Assembly: GCA_023435705.1 (NCBI GenBank)
Contig: JAEYRH010000009.1
Span: 310,001 to 374,000, forward strand
Reading direction: 5' to 3'
Origin: Bacillota bacterium
GTDB lineage: Bacteria; Bacillota; Clostridia; Christensenellales; UMGS416
DNA length: 64,000 nt
The notes below the pieces were generated by a model. It was not told the origin of the DNA and ran no database searches. It worked only from the letters and a program-made list of their open reading frames with translations. Position numbers and translations under genes: made by a program. Below, piece after piece: positions 8,165 to 16,415 of the stretch (positions are counted from its first letter, which is position 1; every line of letters starts with the position of its first letter).

Positions 8165-9868
8165 ATGCCGCAATCCACTTATGAGTATGTATTATTGTTC
8201 GCTGCCCTGATCCTGGGCGCGGTTGTTGTATCAATCGTTGTGCGCCGAACGCAAAGCGCTCGCCGCCGCCGATGGCTCGTGCGCCAGTGGGGTGAGCCGG
8301 TTGACCGGAAATACACCCCCAACGAAATGATCCATATCCGCAGTCAGGCATCACTGCTGTCGGGCGGATTTGCCGTGGACAGCACCACCTGGAACGACCT
8401 GGACATGGACAAACTCTATGAACGGGCCAACCACACGCTGACAGACGCCGGTGACCACATGCTCTACGCGATGCTTCGCACGCCGCTCACCGATCCGGCG
8501 GAACTGGAGAAGCGGCGCAAGCTCATCGCTTGGGCCGGTGAGGACGAGAAGGGCCGCGAGCGCCTGAAGGGTATGCTCTATGACCTGGGGCGTGATGGCT
8601 CGGTGGATTTGCAGGGTCTGTTTTCCGGCGACTGGTACCGGGCTTCCAGGTTGGTTGGCTGTGTGGCGCTGAGCGCCGGGCTCGTGCTGGCCATTGTGCT
8701 GAGTCTTTTCGGTGTTGTGGCTGCGGTGATGCCTGCCATCCTGCTGGCCATCGCCAATATGATCATCGCGATGCGCGCCCGCGCCGCCATCGGCAGCTAT
8801 CTCAACCTCACGCAACAGATTCCGCCGCTGCTCAATACCGCCCGCCGCGTAGCCCAGGCCGGTGTGCCGGGATTTGAGGAGGAGTCAGAACGCATGACAG
8901 CGCTCCTGAAACCGCTCAGAAGCATACTGCGCAGCAATCTGCAGGTGTTTTATAGCAGTGCCTACAGCTCCGCCGATGCGTTCCTATATTTCAAGCTGTT
9001 CTTCCTGCTGGAGCTGATCAGCTACTACCGGCTGGCCCGGGCGATTGCACGCCACCGGGAGGAGATCCTGGAGGCCTGCCGCTTTGTGGGCACGGTGGAT
9101 GCGCTGCTATCCACGGCCAGTTGGCGTGAAACACTGCCGCAATGGTATGAGCCGGAGTTTGAGAACAGCGGGAGCAAGCCATCTCTCTCATTTGAGGAGA
9201 TGACGCACCCTTTGCTCAAAGGTGCTGTGCCCAATGATGCGGAGCTCAACCACAATCTGCTGCTCACCGGATCCAACGCCACCGGCAAATCCACCTTTCT
9301 CAAGGCGGTGGCGTTGAACGCCGTGCTGGCCCAAAGCCTTTGCACCGTTACGGCAGCCAGCTGGCAAGGTAGCTTCTTCCGGGTCTACACCTCCATGGCG
9401 CTGCGCGATGACCTGTTTCGGGATGAAAGTTACTTCATCACCGAGATCAAGACGTTGAAGCGCATGCTGGATAACCTGGATGACGGCACACCTTGCCTGT
9501 GCATCGTGGACGAGGTGTTGCGCGGCACAAACACCGGCGAGCGCATCGCTGCGGCCAGCGAGGCATTGCTGCAGTTTTCCCGGCAGAATTGCCTGTGCCT
9601 GGCCGCGACGCACGACATCGAGCTCACCCACATTCTTGATGGCGTCTATGAAAACATGCACTTCACTGAGTTCGTGGAAGACGGCGCGATCCGCTTCGAC
9701 TACAAGATTCGCCCGGGCCGCTCCCAGAGCCGCAACGCGATCAAGCTGCTGGAGTTGCTGGGATATGGCGATGAGTTGGTGGCTGCCGCCAACCGAAGGC
9801 TGGAGAGTTTTGAAAAAACCGGCCGTTGGGCAGCCGCCGGCGAATATGGCCGGTCTGCCGGTCAATAG
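8165..9868 (+). CDS. Membrane-associated MutS-family ATPase
   Basis: A 567-residue protein whose C-terminal half is a MutS domain V ATPase: Walker A GSNATGKST (about 369-377), Walker B CLCIVDEVLRGTN, and a late ATHD switch. The mismatch-recognition domain I of MutS is missing. Instead there is an N-terminal hydrophobic helix (about 8-26) and a hydrophobic pair around 165-205. This is the short membrane MutS-like group, whose role is not settled and is probably not classical mismatch repair. CTGAGGAGG precedes the ATG at 8165. An HD-domain gene follows 28 bp downstream, likely in the same transcript. Confidence 0.85.
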   Translation: MPQSTYEYVLLFAALILGAVVVSIVVRRTQSARRRRWLVRQWGEPVDRKYTPNEMIHIRSQASLLSGGFAVDSTTWNDLDMDKLYERANHTLTDAGDHMLYAMLRTPLTDPAELEKRRKLIAWAGEDEKGRERLKGMLYDLGRDGSVDLQGLFSGDWYRASRLVGCVALSAGLVLAIVLSLFGVVAAVMPAILLAIANMIIAMRARAAIGSYLNLTQQIPPLLNTARRVAQAGVPGFEEESERMTALLKPLRSILRSNLQVFYSSAYSSADAFLYFKLFFLLELISYYRLARAIARHREEILEACRFVGTVDALLSTASWRETLPQWYEPEFENSGSKPSLSFEEMTHPLLKGAVPNDAELNHNLLLTGSNATGKSTFLKAVALNAVLAQSLCTVTAASWQGSFFRVYTSMALRDDLFRDESYFITEIKTLKRMLDNLDDGTPCLCIVDEVLRGTNTGERIAAASEALLQFSRQNCLCLAATHDIELTHILDGVYENMHFTEFVEDGAIRFDYKIRPGRSQSRNAIKLLELLGYGDELVAAANRRLESFEKTGRWAAAGEYGRSAGQ

Positions 9869-9896
9869 TATTCCTATCAACACAATCGGAGGAAGT

Positions 9897-10379
9897 ATGG
9901 GGAAACTGACTGAGCTGCGCAATGCTGTGAATGGAATCCTGTTTCAACAGGCTGATCAGGCCTTGCAGGCAGAAGGCTGGTCGCACCTCTACGGTGTGTC
10001 GCAAACAGCGGCGCTGCTGGCCTCTCATCGGGCCCTGGACGCAGGTACATGTGCCGCGGCGGGGCTGCTGCACGACATCTATTCGGTTCGCACCGGCGAG
10101 GAGGCCGATCACGCACTGCACGGTGCGGCGGATGCTGCCCGGATCCTGGCTGCGATTCCAGGCTATGATGAGCAGGAGCGCGACAGCATTTGCCATATGA
10201 TCCTGCGCCACAGCGATAAGGAGGCCATTGACTGCCCGCTGGAGGAATGCCTGAAGGATGCCGACGTGCTGGCCCACTGGCTGTTTGAACGGGAAAAGAA
10301 ATTCAACCGGGCCAAGGCTGTGCGCATCCGCAAAGTGATAAAAGAGTTGGGGTTCGAAGGCAACGTGCGGGAGGAATAG
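9897..10379 (+). CDS. HD-domain hydrolase
   Basis: A 160-residue compact HD-domain protein: His30 in GWSHLYGV, the His59-Asp60 pair in AAGLLHDIYS, further His at 72 and 75, and an Asp in LKDADVLAHW. This metal-binding pattern is that of small HD phosphohydrolases acting on nucleotides or related phosphoesters; the substrate is unknown. CGGAGGAAGT gives a clear ribosome site for the ATG at 9897. The gene directly follows the MutS-family gene, consistent with a shared nucleotide or DNA theme. Confidence 0.85.
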   Translation: MGKLTELRNAVNGILFQQADQALQAEGWSHLYGVSQTAALLASHRALDAGTCAAAGLLHDIYSVRTGEEADHALHGAADAARILAAIPGYDEQERDSICHMILRHSDKEAIDCPLEECLKDADVLAHWLFEREKKFNRAKAVRIRKVIKELGFEGNVREE

Positions 10380-10396
10380 GATACTCCTTCGCCTGT

Positions 10397-10426
10397 TTGA
10401 CAAACTACCAACACCAGACTTATAGT
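10397..10426 (+). promoter_or_regulatory. Sigma-A promoter of mrp
   Basis: TTGACA (10397-10402), an 18-bp spacer and TATAGT (10421-10426), 33 bp before the start codon. Confidence 0.7.
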
Positions 10427-10458
10427 ATTAAAGACTTGGAACAAATTGGGAGGCAACA

Positions 10459-11253
10459 ATGTCCCACTGTGCAGGATGTGCCAACAGCGGCAAGTGCTCG
10501 CCGGACAAGCAGTCACATTGCGGTGTTGAGAACAATGAGAATAACCAAATCGGCAAAGTCATCGCCGTGATGAGCGGCAAGGGCGGCGTGGGCAAATCCA
10601 CCGTTACGGCGCTGCTGGCCCGGGCTATGAAGCGCCAGGGCCTTAATGTGGGAGTGATGGACGCCGACATCACCGGCCCCAGCATCCCAAGGCTTATGGG
10701 CGTGCAGGGCAAGACGGTGGACAACGGCATGTTTGGCCTGCTGCCGCCGGAGGATGAATATGGCATTCCAGCCATGAGCCTGAACCTGCTGCTTGAGAGC
10801 GAAGACCAACCGGTGATCTGGCGCGGGCCGGTGATCACCGGCGTGGTCACCCAGTTCTGGAAGGATGTGTTCTGGGGCAAGCTGGATGTGCTATTGATCG
10901 ACCTGCCGCCGGGCACCGGCGACGTAGCGCTCACCGTGCTGCAAAGCCTGCCTGTATCCGGCGTTGTGCTGGTGAGCGTGGCGGACAGCATGGTCTCCAT
11001 GATCGTGAAAAAGGCGCTCAATATGGCCCGCAAGCTGGATGTGCCAGTGCTTGGCGTGGTGCAGAACATGGTATACGCCAAGTGCGCCTGCGGCGACAAG
11101 GTGCCGCTGTTTGACGACTCGAGCGCCCGCGAGGCGTTGGCTGCTGAAGGTTTGCCCCTTCTGGCTGAGCTGCCCTTCATGAAGGGTCTGGAGAAGGGCA
11201 ACACCGAGGCGGATGCCGCAATGGACATCGCCGCCACCATCCTGCTGCAATAA
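10459..11253 (+). CDS. mrp: Mrp/NBP35 family iron-sulfur carrier ATPase
   Basis: A 264-residue P-loop ATPase with the deviant Walker A GKGGVGKST (40-48), MDADITGPSIPRLMG and LLIDLPPGTGD, all diagnostic of Mrp/ApbC/NBP35 proteins. These bind and transfer iron-sulfur clusters. The N-terminal cysteines (Cys4, 7, 13, 21) resemble the NBP35 extension, and a C-terminal CAC (about 211-213) replaces the usual CxxC cluster-bridging motif. GGGAGG precedes the ATG. A TTGACA promoter lies immediately upstream and an oligoendopeptidase gene follows after 29 bp. The CAC spacing is unusual but may still bridge a cluster across the dimer. Confidence 0.9.
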   Translation: MSHCAGCANSGKCSPDKQSHCGVENNENNQIGKVIAVMSGKGGVGKSTVTALLARAMKRQGLNVGVMDADITGPSIPRLMGVQGKTVDNGMFGLLPPEDEYGIPAMSLNLLLESEDQPVIWRGPVITGVVTQFWKDVFWGKLDVLLIDLPPGTGDVALTVLQSLPVSGVVLVSVADSMVSMIVKKALNMARKLDVPVLGVVQNMVYAKCACGDKVPLFDDSSAREALAAEGLPLLAELPFMKGLEKGNTEADAAMDIAATILLQ

Positions 11254-11282
11254 CCGAGCAAATCCATAAACAGGAGGCTCCC

Positions 11283-13058
11283 ATGCGCTGGAACCTGGAC
11301 GCCATTTATCCCTCGTTCGAAAGCCCCGAATTCCGGTCCGACTGCATAGCGGTGGAAGCGATGGCCGAAGAGCTGAACAGGGCTTGCGCAAGCCTGGCCG
11401 GCAGCTCCGGCAAGGAGCTGCTCGCTGTAGTGAAACTGCTGGAGCGCTACCAGTTGGTGCTGCGCCGAGCGGCTGCCTACTGCTTTTTGATCCAATCGGT
11501 GGAGGCGGAGAACTCCGACGCGCAGGCGTGGATTGAAAAGCTGATGGCTACAGACGCTGAGTCGGTGCCGGCGGTCACGCTGTTCCGTCAATACCTGGGC
11601 GGCCTGGGCGAGGGGCTTGGCACCGTCATCGCATCGGAGCCGGCGTTGAAGGAATTTGAATTCTTCCTCCTGGAGAACCAGGCTGCCGCCCGCTACATGC
11701 TTTCTGCCGATGTGGAAAAGGCGCTGTCGCTGATGGAGATCACCGGCTCACAGGCCTGGTCCAACCTGCAAAACACGCTCACCAGCACGGTGACCGCCGA
11801 GCTGGAGCAGGACGGTGAAACCAAGGCGCTCACACTGCCGATGGTGCGCAACCTGGCCTATGATGAAAATGCTGATGTTCGCCGAAAAGCCTATGAAGCG
11901 GAGCTCAAGTGCTACGCCAAGGTGGACAGGGCTGTGGCCGCGTGCCTCAATGGCATCAAGGGCGAGGTGATCGCCAAATGCCGCATGCGGGGTTTTGCCT
12001 CGCCGCTGGAGCAGACGCTCTTCACCTCCCGTATGGACCGCGCCACACTGGATGCGATGATCGGCGCGATGGAGGAGAGCCTGCCGGTTTTCCGGGGTTA
12101 TCTCAAGGCCAAGGCCAAGCTCCTTGGGAAGGGCAGCCTGCCGTTTTATGACCTGTTTGCGCCGGTGGGCAGTGTGTCAAAAAAGTATACGCTGGAAGAG
12201 GCGCGGGCCTATCTTGTGGAAACATTCAAGGGCTTCAGCGGCAAAATGGCTGACTTCATCGACAGTGCCTTTGAGCATCAATGGCTGGACACCGAGCCCC
12301 GCGAAGGCAAGACCGGCGGCGCGTTCTGTGACTCCATCCATGCCATCGGCCAGCCCCGCATCCTATCCAACTTCAACGGCAGCTTCAACGCCGTCTCCAC
12401 GCTGGCCCACGAGCTCGGCCACGGCTACCATGGCCACTGCATGCAGGGTGTCAGCGTGCTCAACACCGACTACCCGATGCAGCTTGCCGAAACGGCTTCC
12501 ATCTTCAACGAGACGTTTCTATATGGCAACGCGATCGAAAATGCCGCCGATGAGAGTGAGAAGCTGGCGCTGCTGGAATCGGAGCTCATGGAGAGCACCC
12601 AGGTGGTTGTGGATATCCTGAGCCGTTATTACTTTGAGACGGAGGTGTTCCGCCGCCGGGAAAGCGGCACGATGAGCGCCGAGGATCTCAAGGAAATCAT
12701 GCTGGACGCCCAGCGCCGCGCCTATGGCGACGGGCTGGACCAAAGCCTGCTGCACCCCTATATGTGGCTATGCAAGGGCCACTACTACATGGGTGTGAAT
12801 TTCTACAACTTCCCCTATGCTTTCGGGTTGTTGTTTGGCCTGGGCGTCTATGGCCTCTATAAGGAGCAGGGGGGAGCATTCCTGCCGGTCTACGACAAGC
12901 TCCTGGCGGCCACCGGCAGCGAAGACATCGCCACCGTGTGCGCCTCGGTGGGAATTGACGTGCGTGACAGGGCGTTCTGGCGCAAATCGCTGGATGTGAT
13001 CCGCGGCAAGGCGGAGGAGTTTGCAGCGCTGGCCGGGCGCGTCGGTGCAGTTTCGTAA
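11283..13058 (+). CDS. pepF: M3 family oligoendopeptidase (PepF type)
   Basis: A 591-residue zinc peptidase. The motif HELGH (His376, Glu377, His380) within TLAHELGHGYHGH, with the third ligand Glu in QLAETAS about 24 residues on, identifies family M3. Length is close to the usual 590-610. It cleaves medium-sized peptides in the cytoplasm and supports peptide recycling; no signal peptide is present. ACAGGAGGCTCCC precedes the ATG. It is placed 29 bp after mrp, so probably on the same transcript, although no functional link is known. Confidence 0.92.
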   Translation: MRWNLDAIYPSFESPEFRSDCIAVEAMAEELNRACASLAGSSGKELLAVVKLLERYQLVLRRAAAYCFLIQSVEAENSDAQAWIEKLMATDAESVPAVTLFRQYLGGLGEGLGTVIASEPALKEFEFFLLENQAAARYMLSADVEKALSLMEITGSQAWSNLQNTLTSTVTAELEQDGETKALTLPMVRNLAYDENADVRRKAYEAELKCYAKVDRAVAACLNGIKGEVIAKCRMRGFASPLEQTLFTSRMDRATLDAMIGAMEESLPVFRGYLKAKAKLLGKGSLPFYDLFAPVGSVSKKYTLEEARAYLVETFKGFSGKMADFIDSAFEHQWLDTEPREGKTGGAFCDSIHAIGQPRILSNFNGSFNAVSTLAHELGHGYHGHCMQGVSVLNTDYPMQLAETASIFNETFLYGNAIENAADESEKLALLESELMESTQVVVDILSRYYFETEVFRRRESGTMSAEDLKEIMLDAQRRAYGDGLDQSLLHPYMWLCKGHYYMGVNFYNFPYAFGLLFGLGVYGLYKEQGGAFLPVYDKLLAATGSEDIATVCASVGIDVRDRAFWRKSLDVIRGKAEEFAALAGRVGAVS

Positions 13059-13125
13059 CATGACTCACCGAACTGGCAGCCGGGTGATATTATAATGAAT
13101 CAGGAGATGCCCCATGCCGGGCCGC

Positions 13126-13154
13126 TTAGGGCGAAACACCTTAATTTCGCCTAA
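13126..13154. promoter_or_regulatory. Inverted repeat upstream of ftsH
   Basis: TTAGGGCGAAA (13126-13136) and TTTCGCCTAA (13145-13154) pair with one bulged G. It lies between an upstream TATAAT (13091-13096) and the main ftsH promoter, and could be an operator or a weak hairpin. Confidence 0.4.
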
Positions 13155-13171
13155 ATTGCGCTCTGTATCGG

Positions 13172-13200
13172 TTGCGTGGCATTATGAGGCATGCTATAAT
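13172..13200 (+). promoter_or_regulatory. ftsH promoter
   Basis: TTGCGT (13172-13177), a 17-bp spacer and TATAAT (13195-13200) with an extended TGC, giving a leader of about 45 nt. Confidence 0.7.
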
Positions 13201-13252
13201 TTTTTACTATGGTGTTATCTATTGTTAGCACAGTTTCAGGAGGATCTGAATA

Positions 13253-15148
13253 GTGAAGAACTCATTCGCCCGCGGGTTGATCTTGTTGATCGGTATCATC
13301 GCCGTTGTGGTTGTGATGTCCGTTTTTGTGGGGGGTAACCTGAGCGCAAGCAAAGGTGAGAAGAAGGACATTTCATATCGCGAATTTCTGGACAAGGTCA
13401 AAGCGGATGGCGTGAAAATCGTCAACATTGTGGAAGAAGATGGCGTCTTGGTAGGCCTGAAAACAGACACCAAGGTTGCAGACGCTGATTTTCCCAAGGC
13501 CACCTATGATTTCAAGACCCAACTTCCGAAGGACTATGAAAAGGACATCAACGGCATCTATGCCACCAAGACCGGCAAGAAGGCAGACGAAATCACCAAG
13601 AACGACTGGGTGTTTGGCCTGAAATACCTGCCGCTGCCCAAGGAATCCTGGCTGACGATGTTGCTGCCTTATCTGATCACGCTGGTGATCATCGGGGCGA
13701 TGTATTTTCTGTTTATGCGCCAGATGCAGGGCAGCGCCAACAAGGCGATGAGCTTTGGCAAGAGCCGTGCCACGATGGTGGAAGGCAACCAGCGCACCGT
13801 CACCTTCGCCGATGTGGCTGGCGCCGATGAGGAGAAGGAAGAACTGGCGGAGATCGTTGAATTTTTGAAAAACCCCCAGAAGTTCATGGAGCTGGGGGCC
13901 CGCATCCCCAAGGGCGTGCTGCTGGTGGGCCCTCCCGGCACAGGCAAGACGTTGCTGGCAAGGGCTGTTTCCGGTGAGGCCGGTGTGCCGTTCTTCACGA
14001 TTTCCGGCTCCGACTTCGTGGAGCTGTATGTGGGCGTGGGTGCATCCCGCGTGCGCGATCTGTTTGAGCGAGCCAAGCGCAATACGCCTTGCATTGTGTT
14101 CATTGACGAGATCGACGCGGTGGGCCGCCATCGCGGTGCAGGCATGGGCGGCGGACACGATGAGCGTGAGCAGACACTGAACCAGTTGCTGGTCGAGATG
14201 GATGGCTTCAACATCAATGAGGGCATTATCATCCTGGCCGCAACGAACCGGCCTGATATCCTGGATCCGGCGTTGCTGCGGCCCGGCCGCTTTGACCGGC
14301 AGGTCACTGTGACTTATCCCGACAGCCGCGGTCGTGAAGCCGTGTTGAAGGTGCATTCCCGCGGCAAGCCTTTGGCCCCTGACGTCAGCATGGAGACCAT
14401 CGCCAAGATGACACCCATGTTCACCGGTGCCGATCTGGAAAACGTGATGAACGAGGCTGCCATTCTGGCTGCCCGCCGCAACCGTAAAACGATCACGATG
14501 GCCGAAATCGTTGAGGCGATCAACCGCGTGGCGATGGGCCCGGAAAAGAAGAGCCGCAAGGTGACCGAGCTGGACCGGAAGCTCGTGGCCTGCCATGAAG
14601 CCGGTCACGCGCTGGTGGCCTATCTGGTGCCCGGCACCGACCCTGTGCAGGAAGTTTCGATCATCCCCCGCGGCATGGCTGGCGGCTATACGCAGATGCT
14701 GCCCAATGAGGATTTTCATTACCGCACCAAGACCAAGCTCATGGGTGACATCGCCGTGGCAATGGGCGGCCATGTGGCCGAGCGCATTTTGCTTGGCGAC
14801 ATCACCACCGGTGCGCAGAGCGACCTCAAGCACGCCAGCGACCTGGCCCGCAAGATGATCACCGAATATGGCATGAGCGATGAGCTCGGCCCGATCTATC
14901 TGGCGGAAGACAAGGAAATCTTTGTGGGCGCAAGCTTCGGCCGCACCCGCGAGTATTCCGAGCAGCTCTCCGCCAAGATCGACGCGGAGATCCACCGCCT
15001 GCTGGGCAGTGCCGAGCGTAGGGCTGCCGACATCGTGTCCGGTAATCTGGACAAGCTGCAGAGGATCATTGACCGGCTGCTTGACAAGGAGAAGATCTCC
15101 GGTGAGGAATTTGCCGAGCTCATGAAGGAAGAGCCGGAGATAGCTTGA
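13253..15148 (+). CDS. ftsH: ATP-dependent zinc metalloprotease FtsH
   Basis: A 631-residue membrane AAA+ protease. Domain order: TM1 (about 8-28), external domain, TM2 (about 135-155), AAA ATPase with Walker A GPPGTGKT (about 226-233), Walker B IVFIDEIDAVGR and second-region-of-homology arginines, then an M41 peptidase with HEAGH (about 448-452). It degrades misfolded membrane proteins and short-lived regulators. The start is GTG at 13253, set by TCAGGAGGATCTG. A promoter (TTGCGT-17-TATAAT) and an inverted repeat precede it, and a good terminator follows. Length and motifs are complete. Confidence 0.97.
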   Translation: MKNSFARGLILLIGIIAVVVVMSVFVGGNLSASKGEKKDISYREFLDKVKADGVKIVNIVEEDGVLVGLKTDTKVADADFPKATYDFKTQLPKDYEKDINGIYATKTGKKADEITKNDWVFGLKYLPLPKESWLTMLLPYLITLVIIGAMYFLFMRQMQGSANKAMSFGKSRATMVEGNQRTVTFADVAGADEEKEELAEIVEFLKNPQKFMELGARIPKGVLLVGPPGTGKTLLARAVSGEAGVPFFTISGSDFVELYVGVGASRVRDLFERAKRNTPCIVFIDEIDAVGRHRGAGMGGGHDEREQTLNQLLVEMDGFNINEGIIILAATNRPDILDPALLRPGRFDRQVTVTYPDSRGREAVLKVHSRGKPLAPDVSMETIAKMTPMFTGADLENVMNEAAILAARRNRKTITMAEIVEAINRVAMGPEKKSRKVTELDRKLVACHEAGHALVAYLVPGTDPVQEVSIIPRGMAGGYTQMLPNEDFHYRTKTKLMGDIAVAMGGHVAERILLGDITTGAQSDLKHASDLARKMITEYGMSDELGPIYLAEDKEIFVGASFGRTREYSEQLSAKIDAEIHRLLGSAERRAADIVSGNLDKLQRIIDRLLDKEKISGEEFAELMKEEPEIA

Positions 15149-15157
15149 ACCAGTAGT

Positions 15158-15174
15158 CAGTAGCCAGTAGTCAG
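15158..15174. repeat. 17-nt repeat, copy 1
   Basis: CAGTAGCCAGTAGTCAG, part of a longer AGTAGTCAGTAGCC-like run just after the ftsH stop codon. An identical copy lies at 20811-20827. Both copies sit at a gene 3' end directly before a terminator hairpin. Confidence 0.8.
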
Positions 15175-15183
15175 TAACCAATG

Positions 15184-15213
15184 GGGAGCAGAAGTGATTC
15201 TGCTCCCTTTGTT
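15184..15213 (+). terminator. ftsH terminator
   Basis: GGGAGCAGAA and TTCTGCTCCC pair perfectly (10 bp) around GTGA, followed by TTTGTT. Confidence 0.88.
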
Positions 15214-15245
15214 ACGGAACTGCTCGATCAAACGACTCGATGTAT

Positions 15246-15267
15246 GGGCGGGGCTCTGTACCCGCCC
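15246..15267. repeat. GC-rich palindrome (GTAGGGG-type family)
   Basis: GGGCGGG, an 8-nt loop GCTCTGTA, then CCCGCCC. Similar frames with other stems occur at 17314-17340, 20860-20883, 60839-60860, 60911-60930 and 61058-61084. Confidence 0.55.
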
Positions 15268-15286
15268 GAATTCATATAATTCCGTA

Positions 15287-15315
15287 AGGACGGACATTTG
15301 TGTCCGTCCTTTTTA
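15287..15315 (+). terminator. Second terminator-like hairpin
   Basis: AGGACGGACA/TGTCCGTCCT, a perfect 10-bp stem with a TTTG loop followed by TTTTTATT. It lies 75 bp past the ftsH terminator with no gene between, so it may end a small transcript or act as a back-up. Confidence 0.75.
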
Positions 15316-15434
15316 TTCTTTACAAAAATTTTCACAGGAGTGTTGCCGACGGGCAGACGTGAAATGCACATATCATGTGCCTGAAGCATTGGTTAACGCA
15401 CTGGTTATTGGGAGGAGTAGGGTTAGAGTTTTAA

Positions 15435-16376
15435 TCACCCCGTAAACTCCTGCGCCACCAGCACATAGCGGTCGCCGCCAGCTGCCACACCCACACCAAT
15501 CTTCTTGTATGCTGCTTTCAGGATAATGGCGCGGTGGCCGGCGGAGTTCATAAAGGATTCGTGGCAGAAGATCGCGTTATGGTTGCCAAAGGAAATGTTC
15601 TCACCCATGTGCTTGAACTTGATCCCCAGCTTGCGGGCTTGGTCAAAGGGGCTTTTGCCCTCCGGTGTATAGTGGCTGAAATAATTGCGGTCTCGCATGT
15701 CTTTGCTGCGGGAGACAGCCAGCCTGGTGCTCTTCGCGTCGGCAGTGAGCGTCTTCAAGCCGTTTCGAACCCGCACAGCGTTCACAAGGTCAAGGCTAAT
15801 GCGTTGGTAGCAAAGCACGGCTTTGTCATCCAGAGCAGGCCTGTCCAGCAGCATTCTAGTCTCTGCAGCCTTCGGCACAACCAGGATGCCCGTCACGCCG
15901 CCGCCCTTCAGGATGTCATAAAACACGATGATGAACTTGTCTCCGGCCTCAAAATAGTCTTTCTGATCGGCATCGTTGAGGATATGCACAAGGTTATCCC
16001 GGCGGATATACTTGAGCGGCGTGCCCAGGATGGCCCGCACAGCCGCTTTTGCGGCATTCTGCTTGATACCCCTGTATGAAAGGTATATGGAGTTGCTATA
16101 GGCTCCCACAACCGTCACACCCGCCACGCCCACCAGCAAAAACTTATTGTAATCCTTGGCGTATACATACCAATAAAACCCATATTCGTTGCGTTCGATC
16201 CGCGTCGGCTTGCCATATTTTTTGATATAATCCTTAATGGGCATTCCCACGATATCCAGCATGGCCGGCATCTCCCCGTATTCCAGTATATCCACAGTGT
16301 ATTCTTCGAGTTGTGCTCCTGTTCGGCTCAGGCGGATATCCTGTTTTGCATGCGCACAAAAAGACAGGACAACCAT
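15435..16376 (-). CDS. CAP-domain protein with CAP-associated N-terminal domain
   Basis: A 313-residue protein. The middle (about 36-170) matches the CAP-associated N-terminal domain (GMPIKDYIKKYGKPTRIE ... YGFYWYVYAKDYNKFLLVGV), and residues about 190-313 are a CAP/SCP domain with FSHYTPEGKSPFDQA, MGENIS and SAGHRAIIL, as in Bacillus YkwD/YlbC. CAP proteins are usually extracellular and of unclear biochemistry. No convincing signal peptide is seen from the ATG at 16376, and this ATG falls inside a perfect inverted repeat, so the true start may be downstream (for example Met36) or upstream elements may differ. Divergent from the AraC-type gene. Confidence 0.8.
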   Translation of the reverse strand: MVVLSFCAHAKQDIRLSRTGAQLEEYTVDILEYGEMPAMLDIVGMPIKDYIKKYGKPTRIERNEYGFYWYVYAKDYNKFLLVGVAGVTVVGAYSNSIYLSYRGIKQNAAKAAVRAILGTPLKYIRRDNLVHILNDADQKDYFEAGDKFIIVFYDILKGGGVTGILVVPKAAETRMLLDRPALDDKAVLCYQRISLDLVNAVRVRNGLKTLTADAKSTRLAVSRSKDMRDRNYFSHYTPEGKSPFDQARKLGIKFKHMGENISFGNHNAIFCHESFMNSAGHRAIILKAAYKKIGVGVAAGGDRYVLVAQEFTG

Positions 16377-16383
16377 TGTCCTG
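16365..16383. promoter_or_regulatory. Perfect inverted repeat, probable operator
   Basis: CAGGACAA-CCA-TTGTCCTG, eight paired bases with a 3-nt spacer, between two divergent genes and 33 bp before the AraC-type start. A likely regulator binding site, possibly autoregulatory. Confidence 0.6.
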
Positions 16384-16415
16384 ATCCGGTATCATCATCA
16401 CCGTGGAGGAAGCAA

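Noticed and set aside
13114..13338. Small plus-strand open frame with AGGAG ahead of ftsH
   Set aside because: It overlaps the ftsH start out of frame and has no recognisable product. The upstream part is better read as a regulatory leader with an inverted repeat.
13373..15181. Long minus-strand open frame (about 600 codons) opposite ftsH
   Set aside because: A codon-bias shadow of ftsH: no ribosome site, no domains, His/Gln-rich translation. The same applies to long antisense frames opposite pilB (32967-34238) and the first VanW gene (52485-53969).
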